Of a stretch of DNA of 64,000 nt, positions 29,891-43,109 are shown piece by piece. The DNA is from Psococerastis gibbosa. Taxonomy: Eukaryota > Arthropoda > Insecta > Psocodea > Psocidae. The stretch covers positions 41,971,469 through 42,035,468 of the forward strand of contig OZ020485.1 of assembly GCA_963971405.1 (NCBI GenBank), written 5' to 3'. Below the pieces are notes generated by a model. The model did not search any database, was not told the DNA's origin, and saw nothing but the letters and a program-made list of their open reading frames with translations. How positions within the stretch are numbered: position 1 is the first letter of the stretch; every line of letters begins with the position of its first letter. The position numbers were made by a program, and so were the translations under genes.

Positions 29891-30031
29891 TACAATGCAC
29901 GTAAGTTATATTGTTGCAAATTGGAACTTTATGCACATTGTGCTTTATACTGTGAGTTCAAATAATTGCGAGTGTAATGCTTGTAAATATTTATTTATGT
30001 TTAAGAAAAAAGAAAACACGCATCATTTTAA

Positions 30032-30112
30032 AAGAAAGAAAGAAAGAAAATTGTCTTTATTATCCATACGGGCGAATTTTGGGCCTTTCGGCTGACTCTT
30101 ACAATTAACCCA
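30032..30112 (-). repeat. 3' end of an unidentified retroposon, copy 3
   Basis: Third copy of the block at 12505, again with a (GAAA)n tract at its left (30033-30049), the complement of a CTTT tail. Confidence 0.6.
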
Positions 30113-32540
30113 ATATAATTATATTGTCTGACAGTCTGAAAAAGTAAACATTTGAAAACAAAAAAGAAGACATTTGAATTCAAACGTGACGAGATTCTTA
30201 AGTCTCTTATACTGCGTCGAGAACATCATGTTCATACCACCTTATTTGCTCGCGGCTTCCTATAGATTTCAAAGAAGCTTTTAATACATTTCAAGGATTT
30301 GTATGTTGATTGTAATGCGCCATTGCCCGCCTTACATTCACGCTCCGCCACTGGTGAATTCGTAATTTATTATTTTCCAATTACATTTGCTAGATACAAA
30401 AAGAAAATTATCGGCAATCTAAATATATTGTTCTGTAACTATTGTGCTTACACAATTATTGTGTAATCACCTATGTTCAAAATCTCTATATTTTTTATTA
30501 TATAATACTGAAAATTATTTCGTACGATAACTCTTATGGCCTGTATTATCCGGTAATACCCCATAGAAATACCAGAATAGTTGGGATCAAGATATCTCAT
30601 TAAGTTCAAACATTATCTTCTCAACTAATAATACTGAAGAAATAGTTGCAAGGCAAATGGGGTTAGGCAGATCCTAAGACGAAATTCTGACAAACTTTCC
30701 CTCGCCAACGCCCCCTCCCCCCCCCCCCCACATCCACACCCCACCCTTACTTGGCACGATGACCCAGAACCCCTGGAGCGCCAACAAAAACTTTTCTAAT
30801 TTGAGCTGAGTAATTATTTATTTTTTGTCTTGGACGTCATGGCTGATCTGTCTTCTATAATTTTGGAGATCAACAAATGTATAAGACTGAGTAGAGATGT
30901 TGTTTTTTTTTATTGGTGAACATTTAATTTTCTGATGGTCTAGTTTTGGGCTAGAACTTACTGTTGCTCAGGTTTCAGTGCCTGTTTGTTAACAGTTTCC
31001 ATTGCTAGTCCATAATAACTTAAGTGCTTTGCGACCCACTGGCCATTCCTAATCCAATAGCTCCTTATATTAATGGATTTATGTATAATATGTACGTTAT
31101 CAATGCATTGTGGCGCCACTTTAGATTTTTTTATATTTTCATTCGGATGGCAAAACCAGAAGGATTTAAACAAATTAAAAAATTGCTATTGCACAAGAGT
31201 GTCTAATGAAATATTGGCAACTAGGATGGGATAGCCTATTATTATGGCCGACATTTAAATTAAAATTATATTTACCTCTCTCAATAAAGAGAGAACTTCC
31301 AGAATACTCATCTGTTCCTCTATTTTTATATGTATATTAGATTAAATTACATAGTGAAACGTCAAGGCAGACAATAGTCGTAAATTAACAAACGTATTAT
31401 GAGGGAGGAACAAGCGAAAAAGTGCGCGAAGACTCAACGGAAGCATTAAGCTCTAAATGTATCCTTGCTTTTGTTTGTCCGATTATTCTCTCTGCTTTTC
31501 TATTTCTTATATACAGTTTTATGTATATATAACAGTATAATTTATACTCCTTTCTAAAGATTTAACAGAAGAAGGCGTTCTTCGCGGCAACAAGGTCTCT
31601 TAAAATTTATGATGGTAGCGTAGGAACGAAAACTGTAAGGGTGATATGTCTATTATTGCATGAATCGCAAGAAGGAGAATAAAATAAAATTTCAGTGATG
31701 TCGAATATATTAACTTATTTTAGACTTCAACCGTATAAAGATTATCAAGAAAACAATGGAAATATAAAATAATTTTTTTTGGAAGAAACCCTGGTGATTA
31801 TACCTTCTGTAAAAAGTGTTTAGAGATAGAAATAGGAATATTTCGATGAAAAAAAACACTAATTTGGCTAATAGGTACCTGTTCAAAACATTCCGATCTC
31901 AGCTCAGTGTTCCACATAATAGCATAGCATAGCCCTCCAAGATAAATACCCCTGTTGACATTAAATAAACTGGGGTTTAGGTTTTTATATGACAGGACAA
32001 TAATAATTGGCAGGCAAAACAGTTAAAAACACCCAACTGACTCAAATATAATAAATAAATCACTTGTACAAAAATAAGACATGCTGCTATGCAAAACCTA
32101 ATTTATATAAACTTCTGATGAAAGACGTCTCCAGCAGGTAGGAGGGGTTACTGCTGAAAGCGAAAAGTGAGTGTAAAAATTTCAAAAGACACTTGACGGC
32201 ATCTACGGGGTTCTTCATATTAAATCTCTCTTCAAAAGAGCCTTGTTCCTCTAATTAAACCCTTCATTATTTCTAACTTTCATCCAAAAATTTTACCTAA
32301 ATCGCTCTTTGACCTTTTTTATAGAGAGTTTTTATTTTGGTCATACGCTTTAAATTCACTGATGCGAATGTGAAGTTCTTTATTAACTGCCCCGAGGGCC
32401 AACGATAGTATAAAATGTTCAATGTCTAAGGTCAAAAGTATGTTTCAGGTAAGAGAATGGGTAAGTTCTTGTTGTGAACATATCTGAAAGGTTTCAACCA
32501 TTTCCTAAACAGCTGCGGTAACTCATATTTCTTACATTTT
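30113..32540. other. AT-rich spacer, no gene recognised
   Basis: A C13 tract lies at 30717-30729. A 60-codon plus-strand frame and an opposite 71-codon frame around 30958-31206 look like chance. No repeat boundaries seen. Confidence 0.4.
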
Positions 32541-32860
32541 TGCTTTCCAATTTCTACGTAGTATAAGGAAAGCTTTGTGACGGTCCAAATTTTCAATTCC
32601 GAGATTTCCACGGAATTACACGTTTTGAGGTACCAGGAACCCAAAAAAAGTGGTTTTTACGAAATGTCAGTCTGTCTGTCTGTCGCTCTGTCTGTCTGTT
32701 CATCGATTTCCGGGCAAACTACTCAGTCGATTATGATGAAATTCAGCGTGTAGGTTTATAAAAATCATACCACTCCAAAATGTTCTCGGCATGGTTTGGT
32801 TTGCATGAAAGTCAGGTTTTTCTGAGGTTACAAGCGATGGTCGTATTACGGAGGCTTTTG
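32541..32860 (+). repeat. Hairpin-ended repeat family, copy A1 (right-truncated)
   Basis: Begins with a stem-loop, GCTTTCC...ACGTAGTATAAGGAAAGC (32546-32573), followed by a conserved body, a TGTC microsatellite (about 32669-32699), and GATTTCCGGGCAAACTACTC. The right half seen in the copies at 50489 and 55668 is missing. Confidence 0.7.
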
Positions 32861-33269
32861 ATGAGAGGGCCTTGCAGCACGTTAAGGCATCGATTTATAT
32901 CGGAAGGATCAAAATAACAAAGCTTCTGAACATATTGTACCGTCTATACTACAATTGATCGAATTTAATGGCATGAGAAGTTCACCATAACTTCTAAACT
33001 GTATAAGATACAATATTTATGTCTCTGCAGCCTGCTGCTACTGCTGCTAGCGAACATGATTATTTTATTTTTCGAAGAATCAGACTTTTATTTATTTTGC
33101 ATGAGAACTGTCTTGGTCATTGCTCTACTGTTTAGTTGTCAGCAGTATGCATGTAAGATTGTGCTCGGCCACCCGGCAAATTTTCCTCTGACGATGGAGT
33201 TGCCAGGTGTCCAGTTTTTCACCGGAAAGTCTGGTTTTTTGTACCTCTGTCCGGTGAAAAAATAAATGT

Positions 33270-33700
33270 GTGACCGGACAAAAGTGGTTTTTACGAAATG
33301 TCTGTCTGTCTGTCTGCGGCAAATTACTCTGTCGATTTTGATGAAATTTAGCTTGTAGGTTTACAAAAATCATACCTCGGGGCCATTTTTTTTATTTTGG
33401 GCTAACTCAATTTGGGGTTTTACTCTCAATAAACTCCCAAAAAACGTCTAAAAAAAATTATTTCTCAACTGCATTGCGCGCCCTGCCATTATTGCTGTGT
33501 CGTAAAGTGTTGGTCTGACCTATCTAGAATTTATCTCACCTCCAGTGACGTCAAGTGGACAACCCCCCCCCCCCCCCCCCCCCCGAGGTATCGGAATTTT
33601 AACCATAGCAAAATTATTTGCCATGAAATTCTCATTTTCTCTATCAACTAATTTTGATCAATTGGAAAGCAAGTTCGAGTAAACTCGGATCGGTTCATTA
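33270..33700 (+). repeat. Hairpin-ended repeat family, copy A2 (left-truncated)
   Basis: Starts inside the family at AAAAGTGGTTTTTACGAAAT, with a TGTC run. It then has an internal deletion, a C22 tract (33563-33584), and the conserved right end TTGGAAAGC...GTTCGAGTAAACTCGGATCG. Confidence 0.7.
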
Positions 33701-34289
33701 TCTCAGCTTCTGACTCTATTTTGTTTTTCATGACGTCATCCATATGTTTCGGAGGAACATCCTTAAGTTCTTCGTACTTTTGACTGAGGAAGTATATACT
33801 GGCCTGGACAGTCGCAAATTTCCGCTTTGATGGAGCACATCATGTCGTACAGGTCATCGTTTGTCCTCGTTTTGGATTTGGAGCCGTCCATTATTGAGTC
33901 TTTTTCTTGGTTACGACCCCTTAGTTTTGGACCCATCTGACACCCGGAATAAGACAATAAGTAATATAAATAACGTATAGCAAGGCAGATGTGCAGATTC
34001 AATTAAATTTGCAACTCGCAAAAACACGTCCACACACAACGAGGTTACAACAAAGACTGAAGTTAATAATTTGAGTAGTGGGAAAAACTTGTCTTAAGGT
34101 TCAATTTTGTTTGCCTCGGCTTTCCCTAACCCAAAGCGCTTAATTGAATGATGGAACGATTATATAGTCAAGACCTGTTGTATGTAAAGTAATATAACAC
34201 AGTAGTAATGCCAGGGTCTGCAATGAATTGGGGCATGGATTAGCAATCATTTTTCCATTTTCCAGAAAATAATTTTTTTTTCAATACTG

Positions 34290-34790
34290 GGGCTTTGCCT
34301 GAAAAAGTAATTTCTTCAGTTTTGTTACTCTATTAATTACCTGAAACATTTCTAAAGCTGGAAAGCATCGATACGAAGGTTCCGCAGATAACCTATTTTT
34401 TATTTATTTGTCATGAAAATTGAACTTTTCTTCTATTTTTTTTTTACTCCCAGAACCAAACTATCAAGGGGCAAGTGACCTATTGGGGTTTGTTTACATT
34501 AATAACTAATATACAATGTTTGTGAATTTAAAAAGAACAGTTCGAACCATTTTTGAAAATTTTAGCTTTTTTTTGTTATTAGATGGTAAGCTCCCAAAAT
34601 TGAGGTAACCGAAAATAATTTTTTTTTTTAAACCTAAAGTTAATATAAATCCACCGAGTAGTTTGCCCACAAATCGTCAGACAGACATGTCGTACAAAAA
34701 AAAAAAAATTTTCCTGGTACCTCAAAACGTGTAAATCCACTGAAATGTCAAAATCTAAAATCATCTTAATAAATTAACACCGATATTAGG
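34290..34790 (-). repeat. Hairpin-ended repeat family, copy D (minus strand, degraded)
   Basis: Complement of the family body. Landmarks are CTATCAAGGGGCAAGTGACC, CCGAGTAGTTTGCCC, and ACCTCAAAACGTGTAAATCC. Several A/T-tract expansions. The terminal hairpin is not preserved. Confidence 0.65.
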
Positions 34791-34798
34791 TTTAATTT

Positions 34799-34814
34799 CC
34801 CCCCCCCCCCCCCC
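34799..34814. repeat. C16 homopolymer
   Basis: Uninterrupted C tract in AT-rich DNA, next to the degraded repeat copy. Confidence 0.9.
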
Positions 34815-34930
34815 ATTGTTGCTGCACACGGACTGCAGCATGTTATAATTGTAATTGTAAATACTTTTGATGAAAATAATAAAGTTATGTTATGTTTTGT
34901 CATCTATTAAAAAAAATTCTCCCTGGGAGG

Positions 34931-35471
34931 CAAGGCCGTAGCCAGAGGGGGGTCCAGGGGGTCCGAACCCCTCTCAAAATATTGTATACACTAGATAGAA
35001 TGGAGTTTTAAGTATGGCGCCCATTCCACCGACCGGCTAGGGCTATTTACAAAAACGGTGACGTGGTAGCAGACATTCACTCTTAGGTGGCGATTCCACC
35101 GACCTCGCATTGCAGAATGCAAATGACATTGACGGAAATTAGAATTTTTCTTTTTATTGAAATCTATTAAAATTTTTGTACTTAACATATCCCATGACGC
35201 CATTTTTTAATTTTAGTTTGTTTGTTTGTGATTTTACTGTATGATCATTGATCAATTTCAACTGTGGCATAGAGGAAAATAAACATTTCCATCAATTCTG
35301 CAATGCGAGGTTGGTGGAAACCCCGCCCAAGTCTTGAATGTCTGCTACCACGTCACTGTTTTTGTAAATAGCCCTAGCCGGTTGGTGGAATGGGCACCTA
35401 AATTGAGGTTACCTCACCTAATGTGTCGTCAGATGGACCCCTCCCGAAACAAATTTCTGGCTAAGACCTTG
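34931..35471. mobile_element. hAT-like MITE carrying a nested MITE
   Basis: The left end CAAGGCCGTAGCCAGAGGGG pairs with the right end CAAATTTCTGGCTAAGACCTTG. The flanking 8-mers are CTGGGAGG (34923-34930) and CTGGGAGA (35472-35479), a 7/8 target duplication typical of hAT. The body matches an uninterrupted relative at about 46821-46980. Between TTTTAAG and ATTGAGGTT it is split by a 383-bp PIF/Harbinger-like MITE. No coding capacity. Confidence 0.75.
35016..35398. mobile_element. PIF/Harbinger-like MITE nested in a hAT MITE (383 bp)
   Basis: Same family as 2878-3261. The termini are GGCGCCCATTCCACCGACC and GGTTGGTGGAATGGGCACC. Flanks are TAT on the left and TAA on the right; the empty site in the relative at 46.9 kb reads AAATATATT. 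The inner inverted repeat (35086-35327) again lies between the GACGTGGTAGCAGACATT arms. Confidence 0.75.
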
Positions 35472-36214
35472 CTGGGAGAATATATCCCCTCCTCTTTCTG
35501 TGACTTAACAATAATGAAACAATAATTTTTGAGACTCTTTCTTGGCAGTCATCACGTTTTAGAGGAACTCGCTCGCGATGTCTTTAATACAAAATGATTT
35601 ACAGTAAACGTGGCAAAGTGGTTTCCAAGCCATTTCACAGAAACCTCGTTCTAACTCGAATTAAATGAGGCGATACGAAAGCTAAGTGTAGGAGATGCAA
35701 GGGACAAGGACGGTTAATAAAATGTTTATTGTGATATCCCCCATTACGCGATTATCCGCAAACCTATTCTTTTCACTTAGTTTGATCATTTTCGTTATTT
35801 AAATTAAAATGCCTAGGTTAGTTTGCAAATTATACATTATCATTAACATCTGAGCTTTCAATTACAGTACCTACCCTTATACTTTTCAAAGTGTGTGTAG
35901 GCTACCGAGTAGTCTCAGCCGTTCTTTCCGAAAAATACGAATTTACTACCGTCATGTAAATACACGGAAATATTGTCTTCTTGTGTTTATACTTTTGAAA
36001 ATACCTTTAAAGCTTCCATTTTGTTTATATTATTGATATGATTTTATTTTAATTTTTTTTTTCTCTCTATTTATTTAATGTTTTTGTCAGGATGTCTGAA
36101 GTCTTGCAAGACCAATTGGTCTGTCTGCAAGTTCTTCACTAAATGTACTTGTATCTTTTTGAGACGTCTGTAGGCCATGTCTAGTATTCTGTTATTTTAA
36201 TTTAAATTAAAAAT
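35472..36214. other. AT-rich spacer
   Basis: No gene or mobile-element end recognised. Confidence 0.4.
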
Positions 36215-36531
36215 TTATTCGATTTTACTATGGAGCCATGACTTTACTTGTTGTTTTATTTCCCTGTATTTTTTCAGATCTTTTATTGTATTTGGTATAT
36301 CATTGAAAATGTGAGGTATCATGTATTTTAATGTCTTTCTTCCGTAGTTGTTCGTTATGGTGGGTGTGAGCTGTCTTGATTCGGTTATAGATCTTGTTTC
36401 TATGTCATGTGTTACTGGTTGTTTGTATTCTGTTTTATAAAAGTACTTAATGATGGTAATGTATTTGTAAAGAGCCGTCACTGTTAGTACGTCATATTTA
36501 TATTTAATTTTGATGAAGCTTGGAACAAAAA
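36215..36531 (-). pseudogene. LINE (CR1/Jockey-group) RT C-terminal tail
   Basis: Minus-strand frame, open from a stop at about 36531. It reads IKYKYDVLTVTALYKYITII, then THDIETRSITESRQL, then MIPHIFNDIPNTIKDLKKYR. This follows the pattern at the end of CR1/Jockey-type reverse transcriptases (..L.LYKY.., H.TR......, .FN.LP..IK.L.....FK..LK..L). The catalytic RT domain is absent. Confidence 0.55.
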
Positions 36532-36534
36532 TTT

Positions 36535-37335
36535 ACCATACTAACATCTTGATCAAGTTTCTACCCACATAGCCTACCATAAACAAGATTTAAAATACAC
36601 TACCTCCTATAAAAAACATGAAATCATCAACAATAATTAATCTGGTATACAGTTGTACCGCACAGCACTATACTACCTGTACTATACATTACTGGGGAAC
36701 CAGCGCTTCCATTAGAGAAAGGACTGAATGATGGTCTTGTGTCAATGTGAATTTCAGTTTTTCCATGACCTGAAACATTGAAAATAAAAAATGTAGATGA
36801 TCCCGAACGCCAGAAAGGTTGTCTGCAATATAAACGTAGTTTGGTTGGGTTTCATTTCCTCGAGCTTTGAAGGGTCGGAAAAATTGTGAAATTAAAATTT
36901 GTCGAGCAGAACCAACATATCATTTCACAATGTATGCTGGGGGGGGAGTTATAGCTGGAGCCTAATTCAACAACACTTTGATCAATACTGAAGCCTACGC
37001 ATCTTTCGACAAATCGCCGTTGTCAGAAAGCTAAAATATAAATATGTATCTGCATATTTCATAGAAAACAATTATTCATTGAAAAAAAAATATTCAGGGG
37101 CTATTATAGCTGTCCTACGTAATCCTAAGTAACCTCTCAAACCTTAAAAACCTCAATATTTTTAAGTTGTGACTTAATCTGCTTAAAGTTGGCTACAGAC
37201 TACATTTGTTCCGTCAGCTACATGCAGTATATCTACAGTGGACCATCTTAATTCTTAAGACAACCGTCAACTTCTCTAATTTTATACCAACGATTACTGA
37301 AGCTATCTTTCCTGTTGGGAAATAAATGAATAATG
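36535..37335. other. AT-rich spacer
   Basis: Nothing recognised apart from a G8 tract near 36940. Confidence 0.4.
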
Positions 37336-37337
37336 AC

Positions 37338-37470
37338 TTTTGTTCTATTACAAAAGCCATCCTAGCGGAGTCAGGGTTATAAGGCCGCTTTACATACCCT
37401 CCGAAGCATGGCTAGGAAATATAGCAATAGTGGGACTCGAAGTTTCGAACCAACAGCCTTTCTTGGAATC
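37338..37470 (-). repeat. SINE copy 6 (degraded)
   Basis: Minus-strand copy with tail, central block and part of the head. The central region has a ~25-bp deletion. The anticodon-arm segment is lost to the right of 37470. Confidence 0.65.
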
Positions 37471-40400
37471 CGCACGACTCTACAATACTGCAATACATAC
37501 CCTGACTATGTTCAAATGCACTAGACTACTTAACAACTCGTTCTGTTATTCTTTCCGCTCCCGTCACCAATTAAATCATAAAGCTTAGAAGTTAAACAAA
37601 CTTTGATGTCCTTTAATGACAAACCACGCAAGAGAGCATAAGCAAACACTCGACAGCAACTTTGTACCGTTAATTTTATGATAGCGTATCCGTGATGAAG
37701 GAATTGGTTCTGGGTACTCACTCTGCTCATCTGTTACATTTCATTCAACCTCAAGAATAGTCAAGGAAGCAACAATTGCAACTGCAGACCTCACTTCTCC
37801 CCGAAATTAGAATAGGGACAGGTTAGCTTGGAAAGCTCTGACACAAGAGTGAAGCGATTACATAAGCATGAAGAGCTTGAAATTGGGTCAGACTGGAGCT
37901 AAAGATCCCCCTGAGACGGGGCACTTTCCCCAATAATACTGGAGCTTACATAGGCATTCCATCTGACATCTGTCAAATCGATCCAGGTAACAGCTCCAAC
38001 TTAATCCGTGGCTTAACCACTCCACCAAAATAATTAACAATCCTCCAAGATATGGGGATTGGAATGAAGCTGACAGTATCATCAGTTATTGCTCAGAGTG
38101 ACATTTCAAAAATGCAAAGGCGTCAGCAGCTGAATTTCGAAGAAGAAATTTCCATTGCTCAATATTTTAATAGCGGGTATAATATATTATTATTTTTTTA
38201 TTTACCTATATGTACATTTAAAACGCCACTGTTCATATATTGATCGATTTTATAGCGTATGCTATTAAGAGTGTATATCCCCATATAAGTTCCCCAAATT
38301 CCATTGTTTTGGCAAACTTTTTATTTTATTTAATTCATTAAACAAGATATTAAAGATTTGTATCATTAAAGTTGCAGAAGACTAGGCATACATCATGCGA
38401 CATGCATCATACTATGTAATAGGGTATTTTTAATTTTTGGTACCGTAGCTTTTGCATAAAAATGATTAAGGGCTAAAATTTCACGTAAACTAGATGCCAT
38501 AAAAATCTACAAAACCAAAAATTAATAATATCCTATTATATGATGCATAATGTAGTCTTCTATACAACTAAAATTAACCAATATTTTAATAACATGCTTA
38601 GTTAATTAAATACAAAATAAGAAGTACGGTATTGCATATCTGATATCGGGCTGCCAATATCCTACGGGACGGGACGTACACTCTTAAGATACATGCTTTT
38701 TAATTATTATAAATATATTATCTTCTTGGGTTGATGTTCATTGGAAACCTGGCCAAAGGGATTTCGTAATTTTGTGTTTAGAAAATTCGATACCTACTCA
38801 GCTTGCAATAAACTTATTTTAGTCAGAGGAACGATATTTGTAACTTATCGAGGGCAGGATAATATCAAATAACAGTCAGCGCATAAATATTTGGTCTTTA
38901 TGGTAGAGACCTAATGGGTCCTGTCCAATTTCAAAATGGCATGTAATGAGTTTTGTATATATTTAAATTGCAGCTACCAATTAATTTTTTTTACTGCCTA
39001 CGTTATCTTAAAATACATTTTCATTGTCTATGTTGGTACTCTTCGATATAAATGCTTATGTCCTTTTTACTGTACCTCCAGGTTATAAGGCGCAACGTGA
39101 TTTATTACTAGTGGGCGTATCCAAAAATATTTTTTGAGAATAATTGGTTCAGAAGATCTTTTTCTTATAATATATTTTAGAAATATGCCTACTGTACACA
39201 CGTATGCATTTCCAGCATTATATTATATTATATTATATTAATAAATGTTAGCGCAATGTTTTTTGTGTCCAGAGAAAATTTCAGAGGAAACAAAAATGGC
39301 CACCAGGTACGGCGAATAACACTTAAACGTTCCTCGGCATTTTTTTTTTTTTTAATTGCGCCCATGTTTAAACTATACTCTACTGGTCTAACACAAGACC
39401 CTCACAAAAGATATCGCCCGATTTAAGACTCAAACCGCGAAATAGGTATAATTTCTTTTTTTTCATAACCGAGGGTGAATTATGAAGTTGATGTACTTTT
39501 TATGGAGCAGCCAGCTTTATTTCGTCTTGTAAACACATTTTCACTTTTTTTTCTTTCCTTTTGAATCAATGGACCCGTTCGCTCATCCACAGCCATTTTA
39601 CATTTTCCATCAAGCGGCTTTGCATAAAACTCTCTTCTTTCACCAGTCTGTGTTGCAAAGAATATTTTCTGTAATAATGTACCTCTCAATTTTCAGAACC
39701 TATTCAGATTTCCTCATTCGTTGTTTGAAACTCTCTCGCAAAATATTTTACAAAAGGGTGTTGCGTGTGATTGTGAATATTTTGTCACGAGGAATTTTCA
39801 AAAATCCTGATTCTTCGTGAGGTTTAGGCGGACATGAACATTTTTTTGTGAACTTATTTCATTAGTGAAATCTAATAATGCATAGGGTCTACTACAAGTA
39901 ACTAGTGGAGCCGGCGAGCTTAGTATAACCTAATTCCACGTTCGGTTTGTTTACTTTTTGAGTTTCTTAATAAACGTGCAATGTCGAAACTATTTTAAGT
40001 TAATGTATGTTGTATATTTATATATTTTTTTGCTCAGAAACCAATAGGGGCGTCCCCGGAAGACCTTAACAAAATTCCATTGCAATCTCATCAGTGCGTG
40101 TCAAAGCGTTTGACTACCTGTGAATCCGGAATATTTGGAATATTCTTGCTTTCCTATTTGTACGTTAGAATAAGGAAAGTATAGTAGGCTAATGGTGGAA
40201 ATAATCGTTTACACTGTTTGAGGTCCCGATAACTAAAACTAGTGGGTCTTACGATATGTGAGTACGGAAACACTGCAATTGTGACAATGTTAGTACAAGT
40301 GGAATTATTACGGTACATACAGTATGATATTATAAAGCATGTTGCAATTGGCTTTCCTCCTAATACTATTTACTGATTCATGGAATACAGGTTACACTTC

Positions 40401-41640
40401 TGGTTAATAATATTACACCTGGTTAGCATTCTGTTGAGACCAAGTTCTTGTAGAAAGTTGCGTCTGTACAAAGTCATACAAAACAGACAAAAAATGAAAG
40501 TGTTTAAATTTTCTACCTGACGATCTTGTCAAGCAGGAGCCGGTCCCAATATTTGGCAGTGGGCCGAGAAGGCCAGGAAGACAAATAAATGGATCCCTTA
40601 AGGAAAGCGTTCAATTTCGGGGAAAATGAAAATCGAGGGGCGAAACTTGTCGCTAATACTTGCCAGACCCCGAATTAGGCTGGCATGGGGCCTAAGGATA
40701 AAGAATGGTGCCTCCCATTTTGGACCGCCATTCTTCAATGTCTGTGGAAAAACAAATTATTGAAAACAACAGCGGCAGCTTAATATGGCCAAAGTCCAAC
40801 GTCCAACGTCAACAGAAGTTTAGGAACTTTTGCCGTATTTTATGTTTTGTGTAGCCGCGCGGAACAAGAAATAGCCTTTTGTATGCTCTGTGTATACAGT
40901 ATAGGTAAAGTCATTGAATAGTCAATATATTTACATCTATAAATTATATCTAGAGACACATATAGAATCGTAGAGTACATAGACGCAAAACAGGATTTAA
41001 ACTTGAGGATTCTACATATTTTCCACATCGTATGGAAGTTAAATTATCTTGTACCCAGGTTTAAAGGCTTTCTCCAGCAATCACGCAAATACGCAAGAAA
41101 TAGCGTAGCAGCTGTGCAAATGGGTAGAAGCGGCGTAGGTAGTTTACTGTAAAGTAGATATTTGATTCCCTGACCCTCCCCAGAAAAAATCCTACACACG
41201 TTCCTGGTCTGTAGCTTGCTTTATTACAAGCACTCCCGTGGTTCTGGGAGCTGTTTGATGTTACAGTTACATGTTCACAAATTGTCAAAAAGTAATAATG
41301 AGGAGACCATTGCTCCCTAATTTGACCCTATACCCTTCGCTAATAACATTTTGAGACCTTCAATGTAACGCTCTGGATAGATTTTATTTTCGTCTTTACA
41401 AAGGTACCTAAATAATGAATGTTTACACATGGGAGTGCAATCATTGATAAAGAGAATACTTAGTTTAAAAAATATTTACTTATTTATATTACATTACATT
41501 ATTACATTTATTTACCATATATATATGTATATGGTGATCAAAGCTAACCTGCATAAAAGACGAAGATGCGAAAATACTAAAGAAAATAACCTTAAGCTGA
41601 TCATTGTGGTATCCCTTTGCGGGCCTGGCCAACTCACTTA
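37471..41640. other. Long AT-rich spacer without supported genes
   Basis: Contains an (ATTAT)n run at about 39218-39240 and T-rich tracts. Short frames of 60-83 codons are scattered without domain content. At 41179-41208 a CCCAGAAAAAATCCTACACA block ending at CTGGT looks like one end of a hAT-like element with no partner. Confidence 0.4.
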
Positions 41641-41644
41641 TTTA

Positions 41645-41806
41645 GGCGCCCATTCCATATACGTCAATCGTTAATGAAAAATTGAAAAATGACGTTTTAG
41701 CAGACATTAAAGACATACTAAAAATTCGGCTACCACGTCAATTTACGTCATTTTCACGTCATTTTTCAATTTTTCATTGCCGATTGACGTATGTGGAAAG
41801 GGCGCC
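41645..41806. mobile_element. Palindromic PIF/Harbinger-like MITE (162 bp)
   Basis: The termini GGCGCCCATTCCATATACGT and ACGTATGTGGAAAGGGCGCC are flanked by direct TTA duplications (41642-41644 and 41807-41809). Nearly the whole length folds into one stem (ACGTCAATCG...AAAATGACG). The centre carries TAGCAGACATTAAAGAC and CTACCACGTCA, also found in the larger family. Confidence 0.8.
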
Positions 41807-42186
41807 TTACTAGATGGTGAGAGGGCTCACCTTTTCTATTTTTATATTTACGATATATAGTTTTTTGTATAGTTGAGAATAGTTGTGCATCCCTCTAACA
41901 TGAACCTCATTCATTTATTGATTGGGGAATATTCCAGTGGTCCCTAATTCCTCGAATGTCCAGTCCCCGAAATTCCTCTTAAAATCTTGACCTGTCTAAG
42001 CGAAAACCACCGGTAAAAAGGGCGTACCAATGGGCAATGGCGTATTGATGGATTTGAAATTTAGATAAATCATTCAACAAATTACGAAGCACTGAAAAAT
42101 CGGAATTTGATAGACGTGGGCTCGGTTGCGGACATACCGTACACAAGTGCTTGTCGATAAATGACATTTTCATTGAGTCCGTCTCA

Positions 42187-42206
42187 CCCCCCCCCCCCCC
42201 CCCCCT
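42187..42206. repeat. C20 homopolymer
   Basis: Uninterrupted C tract preceded by GTCTCA. No element end could be assigned. Confidence 0.9.
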
Positions 42207-42918
42207 ATCTACGTAGTCCCCTCTTCCTCAATCCGGAATACACGGGTCCCCATGGGGTTTCCCTGTGTTTCTCCTCACCATTGTATTCTACAGTAGCTTC
42301 CCACATCCTCACACAGGATTTTCCTGTGTTTCCACAGTATAGCTGTATTTATTTCTTCGCGCTTTAATACACAACTTTTGGTTCCAGTTTCCATTGGAAA
42401 TACTTTTGCATAAAGCAATATTGTTAGATGTTTGATTTTCTATGGCTATAAAATCAGTTCCATCAGTGGAGACATCTATATTTTCCCTTGTATTATTTAT
42501 TATATGAGCTCAAGATATGTCTACAGTGAAAAATACATGAGTTTTGATAGGTTTTGTGTTTAATTATAATTATAATAAAGCCTTTATTGAAAAATTTTTA
42601 GATGCAGCGAGATTAGAGCTCTCTCTTATACCTAACTGTACATATCAACGATAGTTTAATTGAAATATTTGTATTTACTGTAATACACCATTCATCCGAA
42701 AATCAGCCACATTTTCACGATATTCACGATAACATTCACACTATATCAATTTCGCTACCATCCACGTTCATTTTCTCACACATTTACAGCCATGTGTTTA
42801 TTGTGTTTATTTATTTTTTGAAACTGCAAAATGTCCAACTGGCCCCTATAAGGATTTGTGGTGCATTATGGTGTGTTTCAATCAGATTATTTTTTGGAGA
42901 CCTCAGACCTCCAGTAGT

Positions 42919-43108
42919 ACCTGTAGAAGTCAGGAGGCAGCGATGCGGACTCCGTCTTTCACTCGAACGGTTGCTGGTTGGATTCCCACAATTGCTGCAT
43001 TTTCTGGCCATGCTTCGGAGGGCATATACAGTGGGCGGTTTCTTTCTAGTAGTGTGTATGAGAGGGCCATATAGCCCCAACTCCGCTTGGTTGATAAAGG
43101 AGTAGAAT
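42919..43108 (+). repeat. SINE copy 7 (diverged)
   Basis: Plus-strand copy with the CTTTCACTCGAACGGTTG anticodon arm, altered B box GGTTGGATTCCCAC, central CATTTTCTGGCCATGC, and tail GGTTGATAAAGGAGTAGAA. Among the more diverged copies. Confidence 0.75.
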
Positions 43109-43109
43109 C

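Noticed and set aside
29718-30095. A 125-codon protein with PSEAWPENVASVGLEPTTFR-like text
   Set aside because: This is a translation of the SINE in reverse. The same text recurs wherever the SINE lies (37.4, 43.0 and 60.6 kb) and reflects repeat sequence, not a gene.
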